Positions 50,372-58,688 of a stretch of DNA of 64,000 bases are shown here, in pieces (the first letter of the stretch is position 1; every line of letters starts with the position of its first letter). Made by a program: the position numbers and the translations under genes. Under the pieces are notes generated by a model. The model searched no databases. It saw nothing but the letters and a program-made list of their open reading frames with translations, and was not told the origin of the DNA. Source of the stretch: Adlercreutzia equolifaciens DSM 19450 (GTDB taxonomy: Bacteria; Actinomycetota; Coriobacteriia; Coriobacteriales; Eggerthellaceae); contig NC_022567.1 in NCBI RefSeq assembly GCF_000478885.1, forward strand, positions 620,001-684,000. Direction: 5' to 3'.

Positions 50372-52573
50372 GTGGATGCGGAACATGACGAGGCACTGCT
50401 TCGGTCTGCAGGCGCAGATGCCGATGCGGGTGCCGATGGAGGATCCCCTAGCATAGAAGCGGAAGAACAAGCCCATCTTGACGAAGTGCTGGGCGCGGTG
50501 CGGGCGGCCGTCGATCGTGCGCGTGGGTTGGCCGAGCGCACGGAGGCGAGCCATCGCGAGGCGGGGGCGCAGCTGGCGGCCTCGCGCGGCGAATTGGCGC
50601 CGGAGGAGGCGCATCTTTCTGCCTATGAGCTGAACCGCATGGACGCCCAGGCCGCTTTGGCCCATCGCTCCCGGGGCCGGTTGGAGAAGCTGCTCGATTC
50701 GCCCTACTTCGCCCGGGTCGATTTCGTCGAAGGCGAGGAGGGGGCGTCCTCATCTGCCGGTTCGGCCGAAGGCGAGACGGCGGCCGCACGCCAGATCACC
50801 TACCTCGGGCGCTTCGCCCTCACCTGGGAGAACCAGGCGCTCATCTCCGATTGGCGAAGCCCGGTGGCCGCGCTGTTCTACGACTTCGAGCCGGGGCCGG
50901 CCGCCTTCGAGGCACCGGCCGGGCGCCGGGAGGGAACGCTCGCGCTCAAGCGGCAGATCTCCATCGAGGAGGGGCAGCTGCGCTACGCGGTGGACTCCAG
51001 CTCCAGCGTGCGCGACGAGGTACTCGCGACGGTTCTCGGGCGCACGTCTGACGCGAAGATGCATGATATCGTCTCCTCCATCCAGCGCGAGCAGAACGCC
51101 GTCATTCGCGATGAGGCGCCCGGCACGCTTATCATTCAGGGCGTGGCCGGCTCGGGCAAGACTTCCATCGCGCTGCACCGGGTTGCCTACCTGTTGTATC
51201 GCCAGAAAGAGCGGCTGACCTCGCAGTCGGTGGCCATCCTCTCGCCGAGCCGGGTGTTCTCCGACTACATTTCCGGGGTGCTGCCGGAGCTGGGTGAGGA
51301 GCCAGTGCGGCAGTGGAGCCTGCACGACTTGGCGGCCCTCCTTTTGGAAGGGATCACGAAAGTGGCGCCCCCGGTGTCGGCTGCCGATGAGGCCGACCCG
51401 GTTCGGGCGGCCCGTGCTGCCGCCAAGGGCACCGAGGCGTTCGCTGCCTCGTTGACGGCGTGGCTCGGCGCTCAGCTGGGGGAGAAGGGCTCCGGCGATG
51501 GGAAGGTGGCGGCATCGGAGCTCTTCGAGCCGCGCGACTTGGCCGTCGGGGGCGACGTGGCCGAGGCGTCCTGGCTCGCCGAGCGCTTTGCGGCTTACGC
51601 GCCGGTGCCCTTCGATGAGCGCCTCGACCTTATCGCCGGCGACGCGTTGGAGTTGGCCCATGGCAAGACCTTCGGCCGCTATGCCCACACCATGCCGACG
51701 CGCCGCGAGCTGCGCGGGCGGCTCCTGCGCATGATGCGGGCCAAGAACCCGCTGGCGCTGTACAAGCGCTTTTTAGCCGACACGGGCCAGCGCGCCCTGT
51801 TTAAGGCGCCGGCCAAGGGCGTGGTGGAATGGGAGGACGCCTTCCCCGTCGTGCTGTGCGCCCTGGCCTTCGCGGGCCCCGACGGGTTCGCCCCCACTTC
51901 TGCCGTGCGCCATCTGGTCATCGACGAGATGCAGGATCTGACGCCGGTGCAGCACGAGGCCATCTCCCGCCTGTTCCGCTGCGATCGCACTATCCTGGGG
52001 GATGTGAACCAGCTCGTGGACGGCCGTGCGGTGTCGGCGCCCGAGGCGGTGGCGGCCCATTATCCGGGCGCGCGGGTGGTTCGGCTCATGACGAGTTACC
52101 GTTCGACCAGCGAGATCACCGAGCTGGCCGCCCGGGTGATGCCCGTTGCGGGTCTCGTCGCCGTCCAGCGCCATGGGGAGGCGGTGCGCTTTGCGCGCTG
52201 CGGCGACACCGTGGGGGTGCTCGCGGCGGTGGACGAGGCCATCGGGCGGTGGCGTGCCTCGGGGCGGCGCACCTTGGGAGTCATCGCGAAATCGGACTTC
52301 CTCGCCGCCCGCTACGCTGAGCTCATCGCGCGCGATCACGACCTTATGCTGCTCACCGATGAGACGGACGCCTACCCGGGCGGTATCGTCGTCAGCTCGG
52401 TGCGCCTGGCCAAGGGCCTCGAGTTCGACGAGGCGGTGCTGCTGGACGCCGACGGCCGCCAGTACGCCACCGAGGCCGATCGCAACCTGCTCTACGTGGC
52501 CGTCACCCGCGCCATGCACGCCCTGACCGTCCTCTACCGCGACGAACCGAGCCCGTTTCTGGGGGAGCAGTAG
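50372..52573 (+). CDS. helD: HelD-like UvrD-superfamily ATPase
   Basis: 733 aa. HelD proteins dislodge stalled RNA polymerase from DNA. Walker A is GVAGSGKTSIALHR, typical of HelD, with VIDEMQDLTPVQ (motif II), MTSYRSTSEI and LYVAVTRAMH (motif VI). The N-terminal ~120 residues are helical and charged, as in the secondary-channel arm. The start is GTG 50372, because AGGGGAAGG precedes it; ATG 50354 would add six residues without a ribosome site. Confidence 0.88.
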   Translation: MDAEHDEALLRSAGADADAGADGGSPSIEAEEQAHLDEVLGAVRAAVDRARGLAERTEASHREAGAQLAASRGELAPEEAHLSAYELNRMDAQAALAHRSRGRLEKLLDSPYFARVDFVEGEEGASSSAGSAEGETAAARQITYLGRFALTWENQALISDWRSPVAALFYDFEPGPAAFEAPAGRREGTLALKRQISIEEGQLRYAVDSSSSVRDEVLATVLGRTSDAKMHDIVSSIQREQNAVIRDEAPGTLIIQGVAGSGKTSIALHRVAYLLYRQKERLTSQSVAILSPSRVFSDYISGVLPELGEEPVRQWSLHDLAALLLEGITKVAPPVSAADEADPVRAARAAAKGTEAFAASLTAWLGAQLGEKGSGDGKVAASELFEPRDLAVGGDVAEASWLAERFAAYAPVPFDERLDLIAGDALELAHGKTFGRYAHTMPTRRELRGRLLRMMRAKNPLALYKRFLADTGQRALFKAPAKGVVEWEDAFPVVLCALAFAGPDGFAPTSAVRHLVIDEMQDLTPVQHEAISRLFRCDRTILGDVNQLVDGRAVSAPEAVAAHYPGARVVRLMTSYRSTSEITELAARVMPVAGLVAVQRHGEAVRFARCGDTVGVLAAVDEAIGRWRASGRRTLGVIAKSDFLAARYAELIARDHDLMLLTDETDAYPGGIVVSSVRLAKGLEFDEAVLLDADGRQYATEADRNLLYVAVTRAMHALTVLYRDEPSPFLGEQ

Positions 52574-52577
52574 ATCG

Positions 52578-53009
52578 CTACCCCTTGCGGCTTTCGCGGT
52601 AGCGGGCGAGGGCGGCGTCGAAGCTGCCGGCGGTGCGACGGTAGTAGATGGTGTAGCCGGCGGTGATGGCGGCCAGGGTGACCAGGTAGATGGCAACGAA
52701 GCTGACCCAGGCGCCGATGTTGTCCAGGGGGAACCAACCGCCGAGCGCGGCGCACAGGACGAGCACCGGAAGGCCCGTCAGGCCGAACCCGGCGATGCGC
52801 GCGGGGTAGCTCGGGCGCTTGAGTGCTACTTCGGTGAACCAGAATGCCTGCAGGGCGCACAGGGCCAAGGCGGCGGCGAGCAGCGAGAGCGTGATGACGA
52901 TGCCCTCGACGGGCCCGGCGAAAATGAGGCCGGCTGCGCACCAGAGGGCCATGGCGACGGTGAAGATGACGCAAGCGCGGACAAAGGCGCTCTTGATGAT
53001 GTTTCTCAT
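52578..53009 (-). CDS. DUF3021 family membrane protein
   Basis: 143 aa with four transmembrane helices. DUF3021 proteins are nearly always encoded next to a LytTR regulator, as here (12 bp apart), and are thought to modulate its activity from the membrane. The short basic tail is cytoplasmic. Confidence 0.88.
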   Translation of the reverse strand: MRNIIKSAFVRACVIFTVAMALWCAAGLIFAGPVEGIVITLSLLAAALALCALQAFWFTEVALKRPSYPARIAGFGLTGLPVLVLCAALGGWFPLDNIGAWVSFVAIYLVTLAAITAGYTIYYRRTAGSFDAALARYRESRKG

Positions 53010-53021
53010 GGCGAATCCTTT

Positions 53022-53459
53022 CTACAGCCCGATCTTCTGCTTGATGGCCGGGGCGTACTGGCGCGAGGCGATGACGGACTCGCCGTTGCTGAGCACCAAT
53101 TCCAGCCGGGCGTTCAGGTAGGGGCGAAGCGCCCGCACGTGGTCGAAGTTCACGATGAGGGATTTCGAGGCCCGCACGAACTCGGTGCCGGCGAGGGCCT
53201 CTTCCAGCTCGTAGAGGCGCAGCGGGCTTTCCAACACGCGGTCGCGACTGTAGAGGAAGGTGCGGCCGTCGACGGTTTCCGCGTACAGCACTTCCGACGG
53301 TTCCACGATGAACGTGCCTGCGCCGTCGGTGCCGAGAAGCCGGCAATCCACTGCGTTCGCGGCCGCCATGATGGCCCGCACCCGCCGGTCGATGGCCGGG
53401 CAGCGGATGGTGACCTCCGCCTCTTCTAAGTCGGGCCGCTCTTCCACGGTCAGCTTCAC
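53022..53459 (-). CDS. LytTR-type DNA-binding regulator
   Basis: 145 aa. The first ~45 residues are a short helical region without a receiver domain. The LytTR fold follows: VEPSEVLYAETVDGRTFLYS, LYELEEALAGTEFVRASKSL and NFDHVRALRPYLNARLELVL. Start GTG 53459 was chosen because AAAGGAG lies 5 nt upstream. It probably works with the DUF3021 protein. Direct repeats upstream at 53585-53635 may be its binding sites. Confidence 0.9.
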   Translation of the reverse strand: MKLTVEERPDLEEAEVTIRCPAIDRRVRAIMAAANAVDCRLLGTDGAGTFIVEPSEVLYAETVDGRTFLYSRDRVLESPLRLYELEEALAGTEFVRASKSLIVNFDHVRALRPYLNARLELVLSNGESVIASRQYAPAIKQKIGL

Positions 53460-53584
53460 GGGCGCTCCTTTCCGTCTCCTGTCCGTAGCGCTAGTGTGCC
53501 TCGACGGGGCAGCGACGGCAAGGGGGCGCCGCTTCACTTGCACGAGAAGAGCCCTGTGTTGCAGAGAGAGGGGAGCGAGTGGGT

Positions 53585-53635
53585 CGTGAATGCGAAAAGG
53601 GTCGTGAATGCAAAAGAACCGTGAATGCGAAAAGG
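53585..53635. repeat. Three direct repeats upstream of the LytTR gene
   Basis: CGTGAATGCGAAAAGG (53585-53600), CGTGAATGCAAAAGAAC (53603-53619) and CGTGAATGCGAAAAGG (53620-53635), spaced 17-18 bp. LytTR proteins bind direct repeats, so these may be operators. Confidence 0.6.
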
Positions 53636-53680
53636 CCGGCCCCGGCGTCGCCAGCGAATGACGAGGCGCCGGGACCGGCC
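53634..53680 (-). terminator. Terminator after the C69 dipeptidase gene
   Basis: A 14-bp stem with one mismatch (53634-53647 with 53667-53680) is followed on the minus strand by TTTT. It lies 45 bp past the stop. Confidence 0.8.
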
Positions 53681-53724
53681 CAATCAGGCATTGGCGTTGC
53701 GCTCGGGGGCGCAACGGCGCGCTA

Positions 53725-55296
53725 TCAGTGGTCGTTCATGTTGAAGGCGTTCTTCATCGTGACCGTGCGCTGGTCGAGCACGGTGCCGAGCAGGGCACGG
53801 GTCTGCGTTTGCACGCTGTCGACGAGCGCCTGATTTGCACGCTCGAGCTCGGCGATAACCGTCGGGTCGTCCATGTCGTCCAGGTTCGCCTTGCCCTCGG
53901 CGGCGAGCTTCTCAAGCGCGGCATCGGTCTCGCGCAGCGACTGGTAGCCCTGGGCCATGGTGTTCAGGCGGTAGCCCTGGATGGCCTCGTAGCTCTCGAA
54001 GAACTGCGGATCGGAAAGACCTGCCACCAGGCGGTTGTTCCAGTAGAGGCTGTCGGTGGTCACTTCCGTGGGTGTGTCCAGGTAGGCGGGGAGCTCCTTC
54101 ACGTTCGCGTACAGGGCCACGGCCGTGTTGAACGGGCCCGACGCCGGCGCGAACCAGTGCACGCCGCGCAGCGCCTTGGGCGCGTTCGGGCGAATGCACA
54201 GGATGGAGCACTCGGAGGTGCGGTCGATGCCGACGTAGCGGTACTGGTGACGCGTGGCGGGCGTGCCCTTGGTGCCGTAGGGGTCGTACTCGGTGCCGTC
54301 GTAGGTGGTGGCGAGCAGGTCCTTCACATCCGATGCCGACAGCTTCTTGTCGGGGCGCATGGCCCAGGGGATGTCGAGGCTCTCGGGGCCGAAGGCGGGC
54401 GCCGGGCCGGCGAAGCGGGCATCGGAGGGCGTCAAGCGGCTGCACAGGTACCACTTGCGCGGGGCGTTGTACAGCTGGTCGAGCCAGGTGTAGGTGGAAA
54501 ACGCGATGCGGGCGTTGAAGTAGCGCGGCAGTCCCTCGACGGTCTCGCCGGCATCCTCCTCGTGGGCGGGCATATCCATGAGCAGGTCGTTCTCGCGGAT
54601 CCACTGGGCCAGATCGGCGCTGCACATGTAGTCGTGCTGATCGCCCAGCGCGTCGGCCAGGTCGAAGTGGTCGATGCCCTGGCGGTTGGGCTGCACCACG
54701 TAGCAGTCGTCGGGCACGCGCCGCGCGATCCAATGGTGGCCGCCGATGTTCTCCCAGTACCAGACCTCGTCCGCGTCGCCGAAGGCCACGCCGTTGGTCT
54801 CGTAGGTGCCGTACTTCTCCACGAGCATGCCGAGGCGACGAACGCCCTCGCGGGCGCTTTTGATGTAGGGCAGTGTGATGGTGGGCAGGTTCTCCTCGCC
54901 GATGCCGCCGGGCACCTCGGGCTTGTAGTTGGCATCGCCGGGCTTTCCGACGGCCGGTTGGTAGGTGACGAGCGGGTCGGCGCCGAGCACGCGGGCATTG
55001 GCCGAGATGGTCTCGGTGGCCGACATGGACACGTTCGCCGCGTTGATGCCGGTCTCGGCCCACACGCCGTTTGTCGGGTCGGCGTTGGGCGTGCAGGTGT
55101 AGCGCAGGGGATTGTCGGGCAGCTCGATGGTCAGGTGGCTGGCCACGCCGGTGTAGGTGCGCGGCTGGTCTTCCGGCATGACCACGATCATCTTCTTCGG
55201 GTCGAACGAGAAGTCCTCGCCGTCCTCGTTGCGGGCGACGATGGTGGAGCCGTCGTTGGTGGCGTGGCGGCCCACGAGAAGCGTTGTGCAAGCCAT
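53725..55296 (-). CDS. C69-family dipeptidase
   Basis: 523 aa. The N-terminus MACTTLLVGRHATNDGSTIV, followed by ARNED, is the signature of PepD-type dipeptidases of the Ntn-hydrolase fold. Cys3 is the likely nucleophile, exposed after removal of the first two residues. There is no signal peptide, so it acts in the cytoplasm on short peptides. Later landmarks are VWYWENIGGHHWIARRVPDD and LYWNNRLVAG. Full family length. Confidence 0.9.
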   Translation of the reverse strand: MACTTLLVGRHATNDGSTIVARNEDGEDFSFDPKKMIVVMPEDQPRTYTGVASHLTIELPDNPLRYTCTPNADPTNGVWAETGINAANVSMSATETISANARVLGADPLVTYQPAVGKPGDANYKPEVPGGIGEENLPTITLPYIKSAREGVRRLGMLVEKYGTYETNGVAFGDADEVWYWENIGGHHWIARRVPDDCYVVQPNRQGIDHFDLADALGDQHDYMCSADLAQWIRENDLLMDMPAHEEDAGETVEGLPRYFNARIAFSTYTWLDQLYNAPRKWYLCSRLTPSDARFAGPAPAFGPESLDIPWAMRPDKKLSASDVKDLLATTYDGTEYDPYGTKGTPATRHQYRYVGIDRTSECSILCIRPNAPKALRGVHWFAPASGPFNTAVALYANVKELPAYLDTPTEVTTDSLYWNNRLVAGLSDPQFFESYEAIQGYRLNTMAQGYQSLRETDAALEKLAAEGKANLDDMDDPTVIAELERANQALVDSVQTQTRALLGTVLDQRTVTMKNAFNMNDH

Positions 55297-55406
55297 GGTG
55301 TCTCCTTGGTTGAGGGATAGTTCCTGCTCTCATGGTGGCCCTGCAGAACGCCCGCCCGCAGCTCGCGGGCAACTTGTTCGGAGACCGTTGCCAGATGGCT
55401 GCGACG

Positions 55407-55440
55407 CCGAAAGCCAGCTGGTCGTACTGCCGGCTTTCGG
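55407..55440. terminator. Hairpin after the MFS gene
   Basis: CCGAAAGCC (55407-55415) pairs perfectly with GGCTTTCGG (55432-55440), 14 bp past the MFS stop. There is no U-run on either side, so termination is inferred from position. Confidence 0.5.
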
Positions 55441-55453
55441 GCAATGCGAGGTG

Positions 55454-56812
55454 CTAGATGCGCTCGGCGTCGGGAACGAAGGGAATGGGGTCGGGATGGC
55501 TCTCCTTGTCGTCCAGGTACTTCAGGCTGTGGGTGTTGAGGGCCCACACGGTGATGAGCATCCAGCAGCCGGCGAGGGCCAGGGCGGCCACGGACACCCC
55601 GGCGCCCTCCACGACGAGCGAGGTGGCGAAGACGGCCACGGGCGCGGCGGCCAGGGTGAGCGAATTCTGCGTGCCGAGGGTGCTTCCTCGATTTTCGGCG
55701 GGAATGCGGTCGAAGATGAAGAAGCCGAGCAGGGCCGAGATGGGGCCGGCCGAAAGACCCAGCATGAGCGCGCTCGCGATGAGCAGCGGGAACGACGGCA
55801 GAAGGCCCAGCCCCAAGATTCCCAAGGCCATGCCGGTGAGCGACAGGATGTACCAGGTGCGGCGGCGCAGCTTGTGGGCGAGCGCCGCGTAGCCGAGCGA
55901 GCTGGCGAGCATGCCGGCGGACATGGCCGACAGCACGTAGCCGAGCAGCTCGGGGCTGTTCGCGGCAGTGAAGTGCACCGGCAGGACGAGGCCTTGGAAG
56001 GAACCCATGACCATGACCACGCCGAAACTGATGAGCATGGACGAGCGCAGAAGTGTGTCGCTCGCGAACAGCACGCGCACCCCGTCGCGCAGGGCGTTCC
56101 ACGCGCCGGACACAAGGCCGCGCCGTGGCTGTGTGCTCGCGGTGCCGATGTGCACGGCGGTCGGGCTGGCGGCGGGAGTTGCCGCGCCGCAGACGGCGCC
56201 GAGGGAGCGGGGCAGCGTGAGGGTGATGAGCGCTGCGGAAAGCGACATGGCGGCCGTGAACCACAGGGCGTTCACGCTTCCCACTGCGCCCATGAGGAAG
56301 GCGGCCAGGGCCGGGCCGACAATGACCACGAGGGAATCGAGGGACTGGGCGAGACCCATAAACTTCTGCAGGCTGCGCCCGTCGCGCTCGCAGACGGCCG
56401 GCACGAGGGAGTCGCGGGCCGTCATGCCGGGAATGTCGCCGATGGCGCCGAGAAGGCCGAGGGCCACGAACCAACCGAAGGACAGGCCCCATACCATATC
56501 GACCACGGGAAGCAGGGCCACGCTGGCCGCCGACAGAATGTCGGAGACGATGGAGACGTTGCGGCGGTTGAAGCGATCGGTGAGCGCGCCGCCGATAAGG
56601 CCGATGACGAACTGGGGCACGGCGCAGATGAGCGCGAGGGTGCCGGCTGCCAGGGCATCGCCGGTGGTGGCGAGCAGCACGAGCGGCAAGATGACGCCGG
56701 CCACGGAGTTGCCGAGAAGCGAACAGGCGCAGGAAAGCAGGTAGCGGGGGGCGGTCTTGCGCGGCCGGTACGGTTTGCGGGGCCGGCGGAATTTCGGAGA
56801 CGCGAGGGTCAT
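55454..56812 (-). CDS. Major facilitator superfamily transporter
   Basis: 452 aa, about 12 transmembrane helices, with a polar loop of ~45 residues in the middle. The loop 2-3 motif GGALTDRFNRRNVSIVSDIL is a variant of the MFS signature. The second half has SAGPISALLGFFIFDRIPAE. It resembles drug-efflux type permeases. It lies 51 bp downstream of a MerR regulator on the same strand, which points to inducible efflux; the substrate is unknown. Confidence 0.88.
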   Translation of the reverse strand: MTLASPKFRRPRKPYRPRKTAPRYLLSCACSLLGNSVAGVILPLVLLATTGDALAAGTLALICAVPQFVIGLIGGALTDRFNRRNVSIVSDILSAASVALLPVVDMVWGLSFGWFVALGLLGAIGDIPGMTARDSLVPAVCERDGRSLQKFMGLAQSLDSLVVIVGPALAAFLMGAVGSVNALWFTAAMSLSAALITLTLPRSLGAVCGAATPAASPTAVHIGTASTQPRRGLVSGAWNALRDGVRVLFASDTLLRSSMLISFGVVMVMGSFQGLVLPVHFTAANSPELLGYVLSAMSAGMLASSLGYAALAHKLRRRTWYILSLTGMALGILGLGLLPSFPLLIASALMLGLSAGPISALLGFFIFDRIPAENRGSTLGTQNSLTLAAAPVAVFATSLVVEGAGVSVAALALAGCWMLITVWALNTHSLKYLDDKESHPDPIPFVPDAERI

Positions 56813-56863
56813 GGCGGGGCCTTTCTCGAACGGGGGATCGTGCGCTCGAAAGGCCAGTTAAAA

Positions 56864-57709
56864 CTATGACGTTACGTCGGAGTCAAGCGGCTCGTGGATG
56901 ACTTGTGAAGGGGCGGCGGCCGCCTTCTCCCTTTGTGCCCGCTCGGCCATGACGGCCTCGATGCCGCGTTCGATGCGCCCGTACACGTCCTGCTGGGCCT
57001 CGTTGTAGTCCGCGAAGGCGATCTCGTCCAGGAACTGCTCGCGGTCGGTTGGGGGCCGCAGCCAGTTGGCGGTGTCGAAGCAGGCGATGACGGGGGCGAG
57101 TGCCGCGAGGGAATCCTCGGCGAGGGCCGCCCGCTCCCGCTCGGGGGCATCGGGCGTAAGAGCGTCCAGCCTGCGATCGAGCTCTTCCATGGCTTCCACG
57201 AGGTTCTCGCTTGAAATGCGTTCCACCACGCGCTCCAGCTCGCCGAGCGCCTCGTCGTCGTACAGGTGCCCGGCGACGATGAGAGCGGTGCGGTCGACAG
57301 CTCGGGCGCCGGCGAGGGTGTCCACGCCGGAGAGCATGCGCAGGATGCGGGCGAAGCGCACGGGCAGGTCGGGGTCGAGGTGCTCCGCGCGCAGCTCGGC
57401 GATGGTGCGCCGCTGCTCTTGCAGACGCTCGATCTCCAAGGCCAGTTCGCGGTCGAGCTCGTCCAAGGCGCTCGCGGGTGTCGCGTTCCCCTCGACATCC
57501 ATCTCGTCCAGAACATCTCCGATGCGCGAAAGGGGAAAGCCCAGGCCGGCCAGGCGCTTGATGCGCAGCACGCGGGCCACGTCGGCGGGGGAGTAGTCGC
57601 GGTACCCGTTGGCCCGCCGCGGCGGCTCGGACAGAAGCCCCAGCTGGTGGTAGTGCCGCAGCGTGCGCACGGTCACGCCCGCCAATTTCGCCACCTCGTT
57701 GCTATGCAC
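56864..57709 (-). CDS. MerR-family regulator with helical effector domain
   Basis: 281 aa. The N-terminal MerR helix-turn-helix is complete: HSNEVAKLAGVTVRTLRHYH, GLLSEPPRRANGYRDYSP and VLRIKRLAGLGFPLSRIGDV. A dimerisation coiled coil follows (ELDRELALEIERLQEQRRTI). The C-terminal ~150 residues are helical, akin to TipAL/BltR-type sensor regions. It likely controls itself and the MFS gene downstream. Confidence 0.9.
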   Translation of the reverse strand: MHSNEVAKLAGVTVRTLRHYHQLGLLSEPPRRANGYRDYSPADVARVLRIKRLAGLGFPLSRIGDVLDEMDVEGNATPASALDELDRELALEIERLQEQRRTIAELRAEHLDPDLPVRFARILRMLSGVDTLAGARAVDRTALIVAGHLYDDEALGELERVVERISSENLVEAMEELDRRLDALTPDAPERERAALAEDSLAALAPVIACFDTANWLRPPTDREQFLDEIAFADYNEAQQDVYGRIERGIEAVMAERAQREKAAAAPSQVIHEPLDSDVTS

Positions 57710-57750
57710 CGATTTCCCCCTTGCGGTCGTTCACGTTTCATTAGACGCCT

Positions 57751-57762
57751 CCATTGTAATGG
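57751..57762 (-). promoter_or_regulatory. Palindrome over the merR -10 region
   Basis: CCATT-GT-AATGG is a perfect dyad. On the minus strand it contains TACAAT, 41 bp before the merR start. No strong -35 box is seen. It may be the MerR operator. Confidence 0.4.
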
Positions 57763-57850
57763 CTCTTCGGGCGCCTGTCCTTGGAAAGGAGAAGCGGCGC
57801 CCCGGAGAGACTTCGGCTCGGCTTCATAGGCAAGTTGGCAAAACTCACTC

Positions 57851-57896
57851 TTGACAAGAACATCCGTTCCCTTATAATGAACGAAAACAAATGTTC
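57851..57896 (+). promoter_or_regulatory. Consensus promoter overlapped by LexA-like boxes
   Basis: TTGACA (57851-57856) and TATAAT (57873-57878) with a 16-bp spacer form the strongest sigma-70-type promoter in the window. GAAC-ATCC-GTTC (57858-57869) fills the spacer and matches the Gram-positive SOS box core GAAC-N4-GTTC. A second, imperfect box AAAC-AAAT-GTTC lies at 57885-57896. This implies tight LexA repression and induction by DNA damage. Confidence 0.7.
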
Positions 57897-57962
57897 TAAA
57901 GGCTGGGTATATCCCTAACTTCTGTGCTCGAAGGACAGCCGTCCGATGTAAAGGAGGCTGTC

Positions 57963-58019
57963 ATGGGCCGTTTTCCCTCACATTTTCTCAGACGGTTTCA
58001 GCGAGGCAACGCTTGTTGA
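57963..58019 (+). CDS. 18-residue cationic peptide behind an SOS-type promoter
   Basis: The frame MGRFPSHFLRRFQRGNAC follows AAAGGAGG at 5-6 nt, a strong ribosome site. The leader can fold so that GACAGCC (57934-57940) pairs with GGCTGTC (57956-57962), covering the end of the ribosome site up to the start codon. The peptide has four Arg and three Phe, and is too short for family assignment. It lies ~85 bp after the LexA-box promoter. It could be an SOS-induced small peptide or a leader controlling downstream genes. A chance frame remains possible. Confidence 0.45.
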   Translation: MGRFPSHFLRRFQRGNAC

Positions 58020-58025
58020 TGGCTG

Positions 58026-58068
58026 TTGCCGAGCCGTTCACCCTGCAGTATAATTTCGTTTAACGAAA
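58026..58068 (+). promoter_or_regulatory. Second promoter with palindromic operator
   Basis: TTGCCG (58026-58031), a 17-bp spacer and TATAAT (58049-58054) are followed at once by the perfect dyad TTTCGTT-T-AACGAAA (58054-58068) over the expected transcription start. Autorepression by the ribbon-helix-helix protein encoded at 58156 is likely. Confidence 0.65.
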
Positions 58069-58155
58069 GTAGGTAGCTGTACCGCTGATATACCATGCTT
58101 TCACGCCGCCTACAAAAAGTGTTCTCCGGGAACTCGGACTTGCAAGGAGGCAGTA

Positions 58156-58461
58156 ATGTCCAAAAAGGATTTTGAGAACATGTCCCAAAAAGAAATTGAA
58201 GACTATTTTGGTGTTACCCGGGAGGAGATTGAGGCTCTTGCTGCTCCATGGGATGCCGGAGGCGTTGATGGCGTGCCGGTGGGGGAGGTGATCGTCGGGC
58301 GCCCCCTCAAGTTCGGGGAGCATTTGAGGCTCGTGGGCTTTAAGGAGACCGAGCAGAAGATCGAGCGCATGGATGAGCGGGCGGATAGCTTGGGCATGAA
58401 GCGCTCCGACTATTTGCGATGGCTCGTCGACAAAGATCTCGCCGCTGCCGATGTCGCCTAA
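58156..58461 (+). CDS. Ribbon-helix-helix (CopG-like) protein
   Basis: 101 aa. The C-terminal ~35 residues match a ribbon-helix-helix DNA-binding fold: a short strand ending LRLVGFKE, then QKIERMDERADSLGMKRSDY, then LRWLVDKDL. The N-terminal half (KEIEDYFGVTREEIEALAAP) is acidic. It could be an antitoxin or simple repressor; no toxin gene is adjacent. AAGGAGG precedes ATG 58156. It is probably the regulator of its own promoter and of the run leading to lhr. Confidence 0.75.
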   Translation: MSKKDFENMSQKEIEDYFGVTREEIEALAAPWDAGGVDGVPVGEVIVGRPLKFGEHLRLVGFKETEQKIERMDERADSLGMKRSDYLRWLVDKDLAAADVA

Positions 58462-58490
58462 GTTTTCGCGTGCGTGGAAGGGGAATGGGA

Positions 58491-58688
58491 ATGGACGATA
58501 GCGAGCGCCTCGCGCGGTTCGAGGCGGTGCTGGCCGCTCTGCTGGCAGAGCAGGAGTCGGTGTGCGTGACTCTTGAGGGCTTGCAGGCCCAAGGCAAGAC
58601 GCGCACGGCCACCTACCAGCAGCTGACGGCGCGCAAGCTGGCGCTGAAATCGATGCTGGGCGCCTTCGAGGAGCAGGGGCTTCTGTGA
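58491..58688 (+). CDS. Small helical protein coupled to lhr
   Basis: 65 aa, all helical: SERLARFEAVLAALLAEQES, then YQQLTARKLALKSMLGAFEE. I do not recognise a family. ATG 58491 was chosen because AAGGGG lies ~8 nt upstream; ATG 58485 is close. Its stop overlaps the lhr start (GTGA), and it follows the RHH gene by 29 bp, so it is in the same operon. It could be a helicase partner. Confidence 0.65.
   Translation: MDDSERLARFEAVLAALLAEQESVCVTLEGLQAQGKTRTATYQQLTARKLALKSMLGAFEEQGLL

Noticed and set aside
53585..53635. Direct repeats considered as a CRISPR array
   Set aside because: Units are adjacent with spacers of only 0-2 bp, there are only three, and there are no cas genes.
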